A stretch of DNA of 64,000 nucleotides from Carpediemonas membranifera (taxonomy: Eukaryota > Fornicata). Shown here in pieces: positions 10,083 to 19,914 of this stretch. Both the position numbers and the translations under genes were made by a program. Position 1 is the first letter of the stretch. Each line of letters begins with the position of its first letter. Below the pieces are notes generated by a model that was given only the letters and a program-made list of their open reading frames with translations, was not told the DNA's origin and did no database searches. Where the stretch lies: contig JAHDYR010000001.1 of NCBI GenBank assembly GCA_019828565.1, positions 310,001 to 374,000 of the forward strand. Reading direction: 5' to 3'.

Positions 10083-12110
10083 TTAAACCTCGTCAACCTG
10101 ATATGGGCTTTCCTCACCCCGCTCCTCCAGCAGCAATGCAGGGCCATGCCACGCGATGGGGTTCATCCGCCCTGTCGCAGGAACAGCGTGCATCTTACCG
10201 TCATCGCCCCATGCGAACGTTGGAACAGCTGAACCGTGGCGAGGAGTGACTGTCGCCCGGTGGCCCTGCCGACTCGTCCAGTCGAAAGAAAAGGGCACGC
10301 GCTTGGCCTTAGCGAGTTCAAACTGCCCGTCCCGATCCATCTGGAACAATCTGACTTCGTAGGGCAGAGTGAGCTTACCTCTCTGCTCGACCGCCCACTT
10401 GTCATCAGCAGAACCGCCAATAAACCCGCCGCGTGCATGTGCGACGATGCCAGACGGAGGCTCGAGTGCCAGATTCTTGAACGCGCTCGGGTGTCTCACA
10501 TCCTGCTGTCCAAAAAGATACGGAGGTAGACCGTCCTTCCATGACATGTCAGGCAAAGACGTCTCGTGCATTAGAATGTCGACAAAGCTTGCTTGGTTGT
10601 GGGTGAACGAGCCTGTGTTGGCGTATACGACGTCCGTATCGAGCGTTCTAGGGCATTCCTTGTCGTTGACTGTCATCCTGTCGCGAGTAAAATTTCGGAG
10701 CATCGGAATGTGGGTGTGGCTCACAATCTCCACTAAATACGGAGATTGGTGCATAAAATGGCCATATGTTCCAGCTAGTGATGAAGCAAGCATCGCCGCG
10801 GCCCGCCGAAGCCCCCATCTCGACCTGGCATGCTGGACTACTCCGACATACTCGGCAACGATATCCTGCACCGAAAGAGTCTCGCCGTCACGAAGACACA
10901 CGCTCTGGTCCGATATGTTAGACCATGAATCCATCCAGGATACGGTCATAGCTTTTCGCAGGATAGGCTCAAGAACGGCGCGGAAGTTCATGAAGTATAT
11001 GGCTACCTGGAGGGAAGCGGGGCCTGCCATCTGGACGGCGGTCTGCAGCAGGCGGTCAGGGGCACTCTGCATTGATCCAGCGGTCGCAGCACCACGTGAC
11101 ATGAAGTAACTGATCGCTGGGAGATCGTTGGCATGATCTCTGCGGCAAAACAGATCTTGTTCATGACCGTGTGTGATTCTGATCCCGTTGATGATGAGCG
11201 AAGGTGAGTCTACAACCACAATGCGGGGTCCAAAGCCTTCTGCCAGCTCAGCAGCGCTGAGCTCGTCGTCGTGGTTCCCTCGGAGGATGAAGACACGGAT
11301 CTGGTTCCTCGCAATCTTGTCGAGCATCTGTACGACGGTCTGGACGATCGGCTGCTGGAAATACTCGGTTGCGGTGGGCGGTCGCTGGTCGTTTTTGAAC
11401 AGCCATGCCTCGATCACATCACCGTTGAGCACGAGCGTGTGTACACAGGTGCTGGGTGACGTGAGTTCAGACAGCATTGCCATGAGGGCCTCATGCGATG
11501 TCTGTGTGTGCCAGTTCGAGCCAAGGTGCAGGTCAGAGATGATGCGGATGACATTCCTAGCAGTGTGGTCGACGGGGTCGAATAACGCGATATATGGCTC
11601 GGGGTAGACGATCTCTCGCCCCTCCTCGTCATGTGACGGCCTGTTGAGCGGGTCTGCGAGTGCTGCGGAGGAGAGAACCGTCATGGCACGCTCGGGATGA
11701 ACGGTTGCAGGGGTTGCCAGCATCTTGGTCATTGCTCGCTTCAGGGATGATACTAATTCCATGGCAGCACCGGTGGTGGTGTTGTTCCGTGGCTGAAGGG
11801 CCCGTGAAGGGGGAAGTGTTGGGAGTTCTTCGATGGTAACGCCGCTGCGAATCATCGACGTTTTCCACACAGGCCATGGCGCCACGATTGGCGTCTCCGT
11901 GGATAAAGGATCAATAGGCTGGAGCCATGGAGGAAGTGTGTCGTTATTCATTTCGTTTGATGAGACTGTTGTGATGTTGGAGTTTCGACCCAACCCGATT
12001 GGGCATAGAGCAGGGGAAAGGACGTGAGGCGGGGTGGTATGGCATGGGAGGATGTGGTGTGAGTGGTCAAGAGCATGTGGAGGGTTCCATGGCCCTGTCA
12101 TGGCAGACAT
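10083..12110 (-). CDS. Calcineurin-like metallophosphoesterase
   Basis: A 675-aa protein with all five metal-site motifs of the metallophosphoesterase fold: IISDLHLGS (about residue 190), LNGDVIEAW (about 226), LRGNHDDE (about 279), ITHGHEQD and IVSHTHIP. The spacing resembles bacterial UDP-2,3-diacylglucosamine hydrolase (LpxH)-like enzymes more than PP1 or PP2A, but the substrate cannot be inferred. A long segment between the HGHE and SHTHIP motifs adds helices. The first 53 residues are Pro/His-rich and may be untranslated: Met54 (base 11951, MNNDTLPPWL) is an equally good start. No signal peptide or transmembrane helix is evident. Confidence 0.85.
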   Translation of the reverse strand: MSAMTGPWNPPHALDHSHHILPCHTTPPHVLSPALCPIGLGRNSNITTVSSNEMNNDTLPPWLQPIDPLSTETPIVAPWPVWKTSMIRSGVTIEELPTLPPSRALQPRNNTTTGAAMELVSSLKRAMTKMLATPATVHPERAMTVLSSAALADPLNRPSHDEEGREIVYPEPYIALFDPVDHTARNVIRIISDLHLGSNWHTQTSHEALMAMLSELTSPSTCVHTLVLNGDVIEAWLFKNDQRPPTATEYFQQPIVQTVVQMLDKIARNQIRVFILRGNHDDELSAAELAEGFGPRIVVVDSPSLIINGIRITHGHEQDLFCRRDHANDLPAISYFMSRGAATAGSMQSAPDRLLQTAVQMAGPASLQVAIYFMNFRAVLEPILRKAMTVSWMDSWSNISDQSVCLRDGETLSVQDIVAEYVGVVQHARSRWGLRRAAAMLASSLAGTYGHFMHQSPYLVEIVSHTHIPMLRNFTRDRMTVNDKECPRTLDTDVVYANTGSFTHNQASFVDILMHETSLPDMSWKDGLPPYLFGQQDVRHPSAFKNLALEPPSGIVAHARGGFIGGSADDKWAVEQRGKLTLPYEVRLFQMDRDGQFELAKAKRVPFSFDWTSRQGHRATVTPRHGSAVPTFAWGDDGKMHAVPATGRMNPIAWHGPALLLEERGEESPYQVDEV

Positions 12111-12387
12111 AGCGAGCCGAACAAGGACGCGCAGGGGTGAATGAAACGCACCAGACCGCGGTACACCACATTCTTTCGAATGTTGCGTTCATTTTTCAAT
12201 CGCAAGTCCCTCTGTTTCAACAGTCTCAATCAGATGAATCCTTGACACCCCGGGAAAAATCCACCCAGTATCGCATTCCACCCACCCTCGACTCCTTGGA
12301 AGGTCCGTTGAGTCTTTCGGGCCGCAGCTTATGAACCTATCAGCACGACTCTTCGGCGAGTCAGCGAGCAACAGCGTCCGATCCGCG

Positions 12388-13511
12388 ATGAATACGCCTT
12401 CCGCGGGAACATATACCTCTAGTTTGTGTCCATTGAATCGTTATGTCGTTGTTGTTACACAGTGTCCTCCTATGCGCCCTCTCCAACGCAGCAGAGGCTT
12501 CAAATCCTCCAATCTCGCCTCTCTCAGAACAAGGATCGTCGTTCTGCAAGCCCCGAACGCACCCGATCATCATTAGGCATGAGCAGAACCATTGCTGCTC
12601 CAGAAAACGAGCCTGAGATTAACAACAACGAAGATACAAGGCCCGACTTCGAGGAGATCGCCAGGCACCAAGAACGAGTCAGTTCCAACGAGCAGCGCAT
12701 TGAAGAGCTCCGCCAGAGCTTCGAGAAGCTTTCTCTTGCCATGGAAAACGAAGAGGCCAAGCGCCGCGCGATGAACTCCACGTTCACTAAGAACTTCGCG
12801 CTCAAGATCGAGGAGCGCTTCATCAAGATCGAGACTGAGCTCAACACTCACGCGAAGATCTCTACAACTGCGGAGGAGGCCCGCCACAACCTCCGCAAGA
12901 CTTTGGACACCCGCACCGCCGCCTTCACGGACCGCCTCGCCGCCCTCGAGCACCGCGTTTCCCAGGCTGTTGACACTGTCGACAACCGCTGGGAGGAGCT
13001 CGACGACCGCCTCCGCGCGATGGCCAAGGATGTTGATTTCGCCAGAGACGCCGTGACGACGAACGAGGGTACTCTCTGGACAAGACTAACCAAGCAGCTC
13101 AACGCCATGCGCTCAGAGATGGCAGAGGACCGGCGCCGGCAGCGTGAGGTGGATGACGCCCGCATGCGCACGGTGGACGAAGGTGTCGCCTTCATCAAGG
13201 ACGGCCGCGATCAATGGCTTCGCATGTTTGACTACAAGCTCCTGCCCTTCCGTCAGAGCAGAGAGGAGGCTGAGGGACGCATGGAGAAGCGTGCTGACGA
13301 CCTCATGTCGGAGCTCGATACGCTAAAGCGCAAGGTCGCGGGCGTAACTGATGGAAACGACCTGACCCGTCTCGAAGACGCTCTAGCAAACATCCGGGAG
13401 GAGCTTGAGGAGGAGCGGCAGGAGAGGGAACGGACCGAAGGCCAGGTGTCGAAGCTCCTCGAGCTGCTCGTGGAGAAAGACGAGCTGGAGCTGGGCGAGC
13501 TGGAGATGTAA
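12388..13511 (+). CDS. SF-assemblin / beta-giardin-like coiled-coil protein
   Basis: 360-aa filament protein. Exon 1 (12388-12421) encodes MNTPSAGTYTS, joined across a 41-nt GTTTGT...ACACAG intron (12422-12462) to a long exon. An ATG inside the intron would also read through in frame, giving almost the same length. After a short Ser/Pro head come about 290 residues of nearly unbroken heptad coiled coil with regular skips (for example KIEERFIKIETELNTHAKI and DTVDNRWEELDDRLRAM). A short head plus a rod of this length is the pattern of SF-assemblin, which forms the striated fibres tied to flagellar basal bodies and, in Giardia, the ventral disc microribbons. Generic coiled-coil proteins remain an alternative. 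Confidence 0.72.
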
Positions 13512-13557
13512 CACCGTGTACTGTAATAAACTGTTCTTTACTTGGGTTGGGGTGACT

Positions 13558-13765
13558 CAATTTGACTCGAGACCAACAACGACTTTCCGGCGGTTCAAAG
13601 TGAAGCCCGCAAAGGAAAACAGGAGAACAAAGGAGAGAAGGACGCGGTTCGCGAACCCAGCTCGGCTTTCCACCGATAAGACTATCTGGGACAATTTGAC
13701 TCGACTCGACTTCCCGCCGAACCGAAATCCCGCGCAATTGCACAAACTCCCATGGTTCGCGAACC
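13558..13765. repeat. Paired short repeats upstream of the deoxynucleoside kinase
   Basis: Two different elements each occur twice in 208 bp. CAATTTGACTCGA is at 13558-13570 and 13692-13704. The perfect 12-bp palindrome GGTTCGCGAACC is at 13646-13657 and 13754-13765. The second palindrome overlaps the first possible ATG of the kinase gene (13752). Twin palindromes before a start codon suggest binding sites for a dimeric regulator, which is inference. Confidence 0.6.
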
Positions 13766-14481
13766 TGGTTCCCCTGGATCCCCTAGAATGTCTGTAGACC
13801 CGTATAACATCTCTCCGACGATGACTAATGTCTTCATTGGCATCTCCGGCCTCATTGGCGCGGGCAAGAGCACGCTTGCCGAGAAGCTTGCCAAGCGGCT
13901 CGATCTTCCCATCTTCAAGGAACCAGTGATCGATAACATCTACCTCGAGGACTTCTACAAGGTATGAATCCCCTTCTCCCTCGCTTTCACAGGACATGAA
14001 GAAGTACGCCTTCCCCCTCCAGGTCTACCTCCTCAACCAGCGCTTCAAGCAGCACCAGCAGATCATCTGGCAGGACATCGGTGGCGTGCAGGACCGCACG
14101 ATCTACGAGGACTCTGTGTTCGCCAAGGTCCTCCGTGACCAAGGCGACATGGAGGAACGGGACTACGAGACGTACCTGGAGCTCTTCAGAAACATGTCCA
14201 ACTTCATGCAGAAGCCGACCATGATCGTCCACCTCGATGTGACTCCGGAGGAGTCGATGCGGAGGGTCGAAATGAGAGCCCGCGGGTGTGAGACCGGAGT
14301 CCAGCTCGAGTACCTCCAGCGGCTGTACAAGGCGTACGAGGAGTTCATTGGGGCGATCGCGAAGGTCATCCCCGTGATCAAGATCCGCTGGGACGAGTTC
14401 AGGACAGTAGACGAGGTGGTCGACCGGATCGCACTCGAGTACGCCAAGCTCGCCAACGTGAGGACGGTGACGTTCGAGTAG
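13752..14481 (+). CDS. Deoxynucleoside kinase (dCK/dGK/dNK family)
   Basis: Salvage enzyme that phosphorylates deoxynucleosides at the 5' position. Exons 13752-13961 and 13993-14481 flank a 31-nt intron (GTATGA...TCACAG); splicing gives LEDFYKDMKKYAFPLQVYLLNQRF, the family's conserved stretch. Motifs are the P-loop GLIGAGKST, the substrate motif KEPVIDN, QDRTIYED (the ERS/DRS catalytic region) and the lid RGCETG with its arginine. The 232-aa length is normal. Three in-frame ATGs exist: 13752, 13788 and 13821. The last gives MTNVFIGISG right before the P-loop strand and is the most family-like start. The short compact form is closer to bacterial and poxvirus-type enzymes than to animal mitochondrial ones, but specificity cannot be read from sequence. 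Confidence 0.9.
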
Positions 14482-14674
14482 GGGGTTGTAAATGGCTGCA
14501 GCGTTGTGCGTGTTTTTGTTCATTGCAAGGACGAGGATGAGAAGCAAGGTGAGCCGGGCGAAATGGAGGCGATGGTCGGATAGAACTCAGTGGTTGGAGT
14601 CAAGCCATGCAGTAACAGACTAACCTGCGTTTTCATTTCGACGCGAGGGCCATTTCTCGCGGAATCAACGCACT

Positions 14675-17600
14675 ATGGACATTCTTATGACGAAGGATCT
14701 TGCTTCAGCCAAGGAGAAACTTCGAACGACCATCCGCTACCTCGAGCATGACTCCCGCGTCAAAATTTCGAGCCAGAAAACTGATGCTCAAGTTCAGGCT
14801 GATGCAGAGTACCTTGGAAAAATTCAGGACCGTCTTCTCGCTCTACCAAACGCGATCGATACCGTTCTCAACGGGGTACTTGCCTCCGTTGCTGAAATCC
14901 GCGATCATTTTGCCTCATCCCTGGCGCCCGTCGTGGACCAATACGAGACCGTAGAGGACTACGTACGCCGCGCCATGGGACTCGACGACGAGGACGACGA
15001 CCCCAACGATGCTATGCAAACAGCAGGCCAGCTTTTGGCGACAGTTACATGCGTGGAGGACGATGCCAAGGCTCTCGCGGCCATGCCGATGGACCATACG
15101 TCATTCGACAAGTTTCGCGAGTTCTCTGACTCCTCCCGTGCAGTCACTGAGCATGTGTCCGCCTTTTGCAACTCAGTCAAGCCGCCGTTGAAGTATAAGT
15201 CGCCCCTTGCCGAGATGAAGCGGATCATAGCCCAGCTGGAGAGCCTGGAACAGGTAGGGACCATGCTAGACGCTGCCTCGATCACGGTATCAGATGTGGC
15301 AGCGAAGGTTGCATCCTCTAACACTCCCTCTGCCAAACGACACAAGCCAACCCGAGGACGGAATGAAATGGCGGCTCTCAATCAGATAGTCAAGAACGCG
15401 AGGTCCAACTCTCGCGTCCCTGAGCGTGAACCAGCCATCATTCGCACTATTCGAGCGGCAAAGCAGAGCGCCGAGCTCGCCGAACGTGAGCTGAAGAGTT
15501 ACCGGCAGCAGATCTCGGCCGGGTGCCCCGAGTGCCGCCAGTGGGAAGCCAAGGTCGTCGCCCTCCGCCAGCAGCTGTATTCTCGCGTGAAACACGTCCC
15601 CATCGGCCAGCGGATGTCCCCTGCTCCACTGGCGTCGGCCAGCCCAGCACGTACCAGGGCACAATCGGCCACGCCGACCAGGGCGCACGCAGCCGGACGT
15701 AGAGATGCAACACCTGTGCTTTTCAGTCCAAACGCCTCTGTGCCTCTGTCTGCAATCAGACGATGGGACTCGAAGGACAGGGTCGACGCGGCTGAATACG
15801 ACGACGAGGAGGAGGGCGCTGTGCCGAGGCCGCACTCTGTGGCCCTGCCAGCTATCGGATCAGGCCATGGCCTGGGCGATGATGGCCCCGAGTCAGAGAA
15901 ACCAGCGAAGACAGTGGAGACAGGCGAGGCAGCATTACAGACAGACGCACCCGACCTCGCTGACGAAGGGACCCAGACATTGGCCGCTGCTGAGCCCGAA
16001 GAGGACGCCCCTGTGTATTCCTTCGAGCCACAGATCGTGTATCATCTGCCGACGATCACAGAGGCAGAAGAGGATATAGCCAGCTCTGAGCTATCCACTG
16101 ACCGCTCAGACGCGTCTACGGACTCAGTCGCATCCATACGTACGCTAGAGGTTGAAGACGGGTCGGATGCACTCACAGCCTCGCCGCGGTCGGGTAATGC
16201 CACAGTCGCCGCGACTCCGAACCACCCTCTGATGACAACAGTGATGTTAGATAGCGAGACTGATGACATGACTCAGAGCCAGGACGACTTTATCGACTCG
16301 GAAGACAATGACAGAACAAGTGCCCCGAACGTCCCCTTGCTGGACGACACAGCGGATGAGGATGATGAGGTCGCCGCAGAAGGCAGCGAGGGTGGAGAGG
16401 CAACCCCGATCGGGGCTCGTGCGAGCTTCAGTGACGACTTTACAGTCGACTCGGCCGAGTCGGATGGCTATGAGCAAGATCCGGAGCCGAGGTCAAGGAG
16501 CTGCACCCCGAGGACGAGCGCAGACGAGGTGTCAGAGGTCCGGTTGCTCAGCGCAAGGTCGGGGGAGCGGTTGCGTGGTGAGACTGAAGAGCACGAAGGG
16601 GGCGATGAACACGTGGATGAAGAGAAGAAGGAAGAGGACGAGCACAAGGAGGAGGAGGAAGAAGAAGCTGGGACCGATGACCAGGGCGAGGGCTCTGTCC
16701 CAGCGCACGTGGGCATCTCGAGACCGGACTCGGCATCCTCAGTCGACGAGATCATGGGCGATGAAGACGGGCCCTCTCGTATCAGATCGGTCGTCTCAGC
16801 CTCATCAATTGATGAAATTGTCTCAGACGGCGAGCACGGTCCCAGTAAGATCAGATCCATGGACTCGGCCTCCTCGGTTGAAGAGATCGTCTCAGATTCA
16901 CAGCGCCCGTCCAGGATTTCCAGGCCAGAGTCAGCCTCGAGCGTGGACGAGCTTAGCACACCCAACAGCACGCGAGAGGACGGTCCCGCGGCCATTGCTC
17001 GGCCCGAGTCGGCCTCGAGTATTGATGAGATCCTTGAGCCAGACCATCCGGCTAAGATTGCCAGACCCGACTCGGCATCCTCAGTCGAAGAGATCATCGG
17101 TGAAGACGACCCTGCCCGTATTTGTCGGCCCGAATCTGCTTCTTCGGTCGAGACATTGGAATCCGCCTTTGTGGATGTCGACGAGGCAGACTTGGACCAA
17201 CCCAGAGTCGACGACGAGGCCGAGTTACACGCGATGCACCGCAATATCTCAAAGTCACTTGACCCGCACACCTTGTCCCATTCCCCACTCCCACCCCGGC
17301 CGAGACAGAGCTCTATGCCCTACGACAGTGACCTTGTCGCATCATCTGATGACTTGGTAATGAGTGATGACAACAACACCGGCGAGTCTGCCCCGCAGCT
17401 ACCGCCGCATGATGATATCACGTACAACTCGGCGACTTCACTCGTTAACACCCGCGGGAACACTACCGGGTCCGACACCCCTCTGGTGGCCTCCAACAAG
17501 CATTTACCGCCGTATGAGTCGTCTGACACGCTCGACGAGCAGACACCTAGGCCCGCGGAGGAGGACCTCGGCAACTTCATGCTCACTCGACTGTGTGACT

Positions 17601-18796
17601 CGGCCGTCCCTGGTGTAATCCGTACACTGTGCCTGTGTCCTCCTAGGAGACCCATCATGGCGGCCGCTGAGCAGCTATCGAGCAGGAAACCGCTCAAGAA
17701 ACAGCCAGCGAAGCAGCAAGACATCGAAGCACTCGCCAACCCCTTCGAGAATCTCCTTGAACACGCCCCACACCGCGCCCTGTCCGTCTACAGCGCCATG
17801 AGCAGTGTTACACCAGAAACCCTCGCCTCAAGCAACGCCAGAGAGCTTGATGGAGTCGATGAGGAGGACGAGAGCACCGAGCTCACGGTTGACGAGGATA
17901 TCACTGGGTCGGCCGGTAGCCTGAGCGTCCAGGACGCAGAGTCGACCGCAACTGTCATAGCTGGATCTACTGACGGAAAGGTCACAATCTGGGAAATATT
18001 TGACGGTCGGATCGAATCTTCTACAGTCATGGCGGGTCACTCAGAGGGCGTCAACCAGGTCGTAGCAGAGCCAGGGACGGACACGCGGCCGCCGCTCGCA
18101 GCATCGTGCTCGGACGACCGCACCATTGTCATATGGGACCTTGACCGTGCGGTCATCAGGCGGCGACTCCGGGCAGCAGCCCCGGCGCTGTGTTGCGCAT
18201 TTGCACACATCCCTGATAACGGCGAAAAGGTGCTGAGTGTTGCGGTCGGATCGTACAAGTTGGTCAATATCTTCAATATCGAGACCGGCCAAGCGATACA
18301 CGCGTTACACCACGGCGACGGTCTCAACGTCTACACGCTCGCCTGCCACCCAACGCTCCCCATCATTGCCTCTGGTGGCGACGACAAACGCGTGCGCCTC
18401 TGGTCTTCGAACGACGGCAAGCTTGTCACTTCTCTGGCACCACACAAATCCTGGGTCATGCGAGGTGTGTTCACCCACGACGGCTTATTGTGCACGACCG
18501 ACCAGGCGGGGTATCTTCGTATGTCAGACAGCAACGGTAACATATTAGGGTCGACCCGCGGGCACAACGGGGCTGCGACTGCCGTGCTCGAGGTTTCCCT
18601 GGAGCATGTGCTGACTGTTGGGACTGACGGTCAAGCTGTGATTTATGGGCGGCAGGGAACGGTTGATAAGTTTACGACTGGACACCTCAGCTCTGTGTAT
18701 GACGCGGCATTCGACCAAGAGAAGGGTATTCTGGTCACGGCCGGCAGTGATAGAACACTGCGCGTGATGATGGTTCGAGCCAAGGAATGTTTGTAG
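14675..18796 (+). CDS. Large WD40 protein with Ser-rich tandem repeat
   Basis: 1373 aa in one exon. Residues 1-330 are helical with coiled-coil stretches and a lone CPEC. Residues 330-1090 are low in complexity and very acidic, with a run of Glu/Lys near 645-665. Within this part, about residues 682-828 hold seven copies of a unit of about 21 residues with core RP-[DE]-SASS-[VI]-[DE]-E-I. From about 1095 to the end lies a WD40 propeller (VIAGSTDGKVTIWEIF, AASCSDDRTIVIWDLD, IASGGDDKRVRLWSS, VTAGSDRTLRVMMV). It is probably a cytoskeletal or membrane-traffic scaffold. The closest family is unclear. Confidence 0.8.
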   Translation: MDILMTKDLASAKEKLRTTIRYLEHDSRVKISSQKTDAQVQADAEYLGKIQDRLLALPNAIDTVLNGVLASVAEIRDHFASSLAPVVDQYETVEDYVRRAMGLDDEDDDPNDAMQTAGQLLATVTCVEDDAKALAAMPMDHTSFDKFREFSDSSRAVTEHVSAFCNSVKPPLKYKSPLAEMKRIIAQLESLEQVGTMLDAASITVSDVAAKVASSNTPSAKRHKPTRGRNEMAALNQIVKNARSNSRVPEREPAIIRTIRAAKQSAELAERELKSYRQQISAGCPECRQWEAKVVALRQQLYSRVKHVPIGQRMSPAPLASASPARTRAQSATPTRAHAAGRRDATPVLFSPNASVPLSAIRRWDSKDRVDAAEYDDEEEGAVPRPHSVALPAIGSGHGLGDDGPESEKPAKTVETGEAALQTDAPDLADEGTQTLAAAEPEEDAPVYSFEPQIVYHLPTITEAEEDIASSELSTDRSDASTDSVASIRTLEVEDGSDALTASPRSGNATVAATPNHPLMTTVMLDSETDDMTQSQDDFIDSEDNDRTSAPNVPLLDDTADEDDEVAAEGSEGGEATPIGARASFSDDFTVDSAESDGYEQDPEPRSRSCTPRTSADEVSEVRLLSARSGERLRGETEEHEGGDEHVDEEKKEEDEHKEEEEEEAGTDDQGEGSVPAHVGISRPDSASSVDEIMGDEDGPSRIRSVVSASSIDEIVSDGEHGPSKIRSMDSASSVEEIVSDSQRPSRISRPESASSVDELSTPNSTREDGPAAIARPESASSIDEILEPDHPAKIARPDSASSVEEIIGEDDPARICRPESASSVETLESAFVDVDEADLDQPRVDDEAELHAMHRNISKSLDPHTLSHSPLPPRPRQSSMPYDSDLVASSDDLVMSDDNNTGESAPQLPPHDDITYNSATSLVNTRGNTTGSDTPLVASNKHLPPYESSDTLDEQTPRPAEEDLGNFMLTRLCDSAVPGVIRTLCLCPPRRPIMAAAEQLSSRKPLKKQPAKQQDIEALANPFENLLEHAPHRALSVYSAMSSVTPETLASSNARELDGVDEEDESTELTVDEDITGSAGSLSVQDAESTATVIAGSTDGKVTIWEIFDGRIESSTVMAGHSEGVNQVVAEPGTDTRPPLAASCSDDRTIVIWDLDRAVIRRRLRAAAPALCCAFAHIPDNGEKVLSVAVGSYKLVNIFNIETGQAIHALHHGDGLNVYTLACHPTLPIIASGGDDKRVRLWSSNDGKLVTSLAPHKSWVMRGVFTHDGLLCTTDQAGYLRMSDSNGNILGSTRGHNGAATAVLEVSLEHVLTVGTDGQAVIYGRQGTVDKFTTGHLSSVYDAAFDQEKGILVTAGSDRTLRVMMVRAKECL
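16720..17160 (+). repeat. Seven-copy coding tandem repeat (SASS[V/I][D/E]E unit)
   Basis: Seven imperfect copies of a 60-80 nt unit inside the large WD protein gene. Each encodes an Ile/Arg/Pro lead, then SASSV or SASSI, an acidic pair and Ile or Leu. Spacing varies (21 to 26 residues) and the synonymous sites differ, so the array is not a recent duplication. Each unit offers a Ser cluster next to acidic residues, a likely casein kinase 2 type target. Confidence 0.75.
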
Positions 18797-19318
18797 GATT
18801 TATGATATGGGATGGTTTTTGTACATATGGCATATTAAAGGCTCTTTCTTTCGCAAACCTCAGTGAATAGGCAGAGCCCAGTCAAGATTAAGCTGAATGA
18901 GGTCAACCCAAACGCTGCCGTCTGGACTCCGTGGGGCTGCTCGCTGTGCTTGTCGTACTAGCCCCCCTTGCTTGAGACTGCAGATGAAGAGACTGTGACC
19001 TCACCTCAAGTCACTATGATCTAATGGAAGACCTAGCACCTTGCAAACTCTACTTTCCACTAAACTGCACATCCCGACCTTATTCTGCGGGTCTGTCACG
19101 ATGACGGCGTCACAGTGTCTTAAGAGAAACGTGCAGTTTAGCGCGACATGATGGTGTGCTGAATCTCAACAGGGAATAGCTAATTACGGCTCTGGCGGCG
19201 CCAATCGCCTGCACTAAACAGTTGATTTGCTGACCTCTCTGGATGGGCCTCGAGTCAATCGATTCCACCGTGTTGCACAGCCGAGTTTTTGGCGAGACTC
19301 TTATCACTCATTTATTAC
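18797..19318. other. Convergent intergenic region with an inverted repeat
   Basis: 522 bp between two 3' ends. It holds an 11-bp inverted repeat, CTAAACTGCAC at 19060-19070 and GTGCAGTTTAG at 19131-19141, 60 bp apart. No reading frame of protein quality and no RNA gene recognised. Confidence 0.5.
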
Positions 19319-19914
19319 TTAGAACACAAAGAGCATGGCCATGAGGACGGCACCGAGGGCGACGAAGACCTTGGGGGCGGCCGAGAGGTAGGCGTAGGAC
19401 TTGAAGTAGACCGCCTCGTTCTGGTTGCAGGGGGTGACGGTGATGGTCATGTTGCGCTCGTCCATGGGGATGGCGTTGATCGTGGAGATGAGAGAGTCAA
19501 TGACCCAGGTCATGTCAACGTCGGGAAGGCCGAAGGCCTTGGTGATCTCGTCAACGACCTTCTGGATGTCCTCGGTAGGGATGGTCATGTCGAGGTTCTG
19601 GAAGCCGTCGTTCTCGACGCAGGTCTATGTGATCGAAGAAATGTGTGACGAACGAAGTTGAAGTTGCCGTTGGTGTTCTGGAACTGGTCCTGCGCCTCGG
19701 TGCTGTTGAAGTTGATCCAGATGGAGACAGAGTCGCCAGGGATGTGAGTAGTATCCCCTGTGTAACGCTATGCGGGCTCCAAAGGCCACAAACAAGTGAT
19801 GTTGTGCTTCTCGCCAACAGCGAGCATCTCACCCATCACGGGGTAAGTGAGGGGCTCAATAGTGATACTGCAGAAAGCGACGGCTACAAGAAGAAGAGCA
19901 ACGATGAACTTCAT
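19319..19914 (-). CDS. Small secreted, probably GPI-anchored surface protein
   Basis: 176 aa after removing introns at 19758-19793 (36 nt, GTTTGT...ACACAG) and 19625-19653 (29 nt, GTTCGT...ACATAG). Exons are 19914-19794, 19757-19654 and 19624-19319. The protein has a signal peptide (MKFIVALLLVAVAFCS), Asn-x-Thr/Ser sites, and a hydrophobic C-terminal end (VFVALGAVLMAMLFVF) directly after small residues, the layout of a GPI-anchor signal. The early segment YPVMGEMLAVGEKHNITWDTTHIPGDSVSIWI is like the Kre9/Knh1 Ser-Thr-rich surface domain known from fungi (G-x-x-x-x-I-T-W). No enzyme motif. The junctions keep frame exactly, which supports the model. Confidence 0.75.

Noticed and set aside
10369-11109. 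A 246-codon plus-strand frame
   Set aside because: It is antisense to the phosphoesterase gene, which has all metal motifs.
16468-17271. A 267-codon minus-strand frame rich in Ser
   Set aside because: It is a mirror of the SASS repeat in the WD protein gene, caused by repeated GAG/TCC-type codons.
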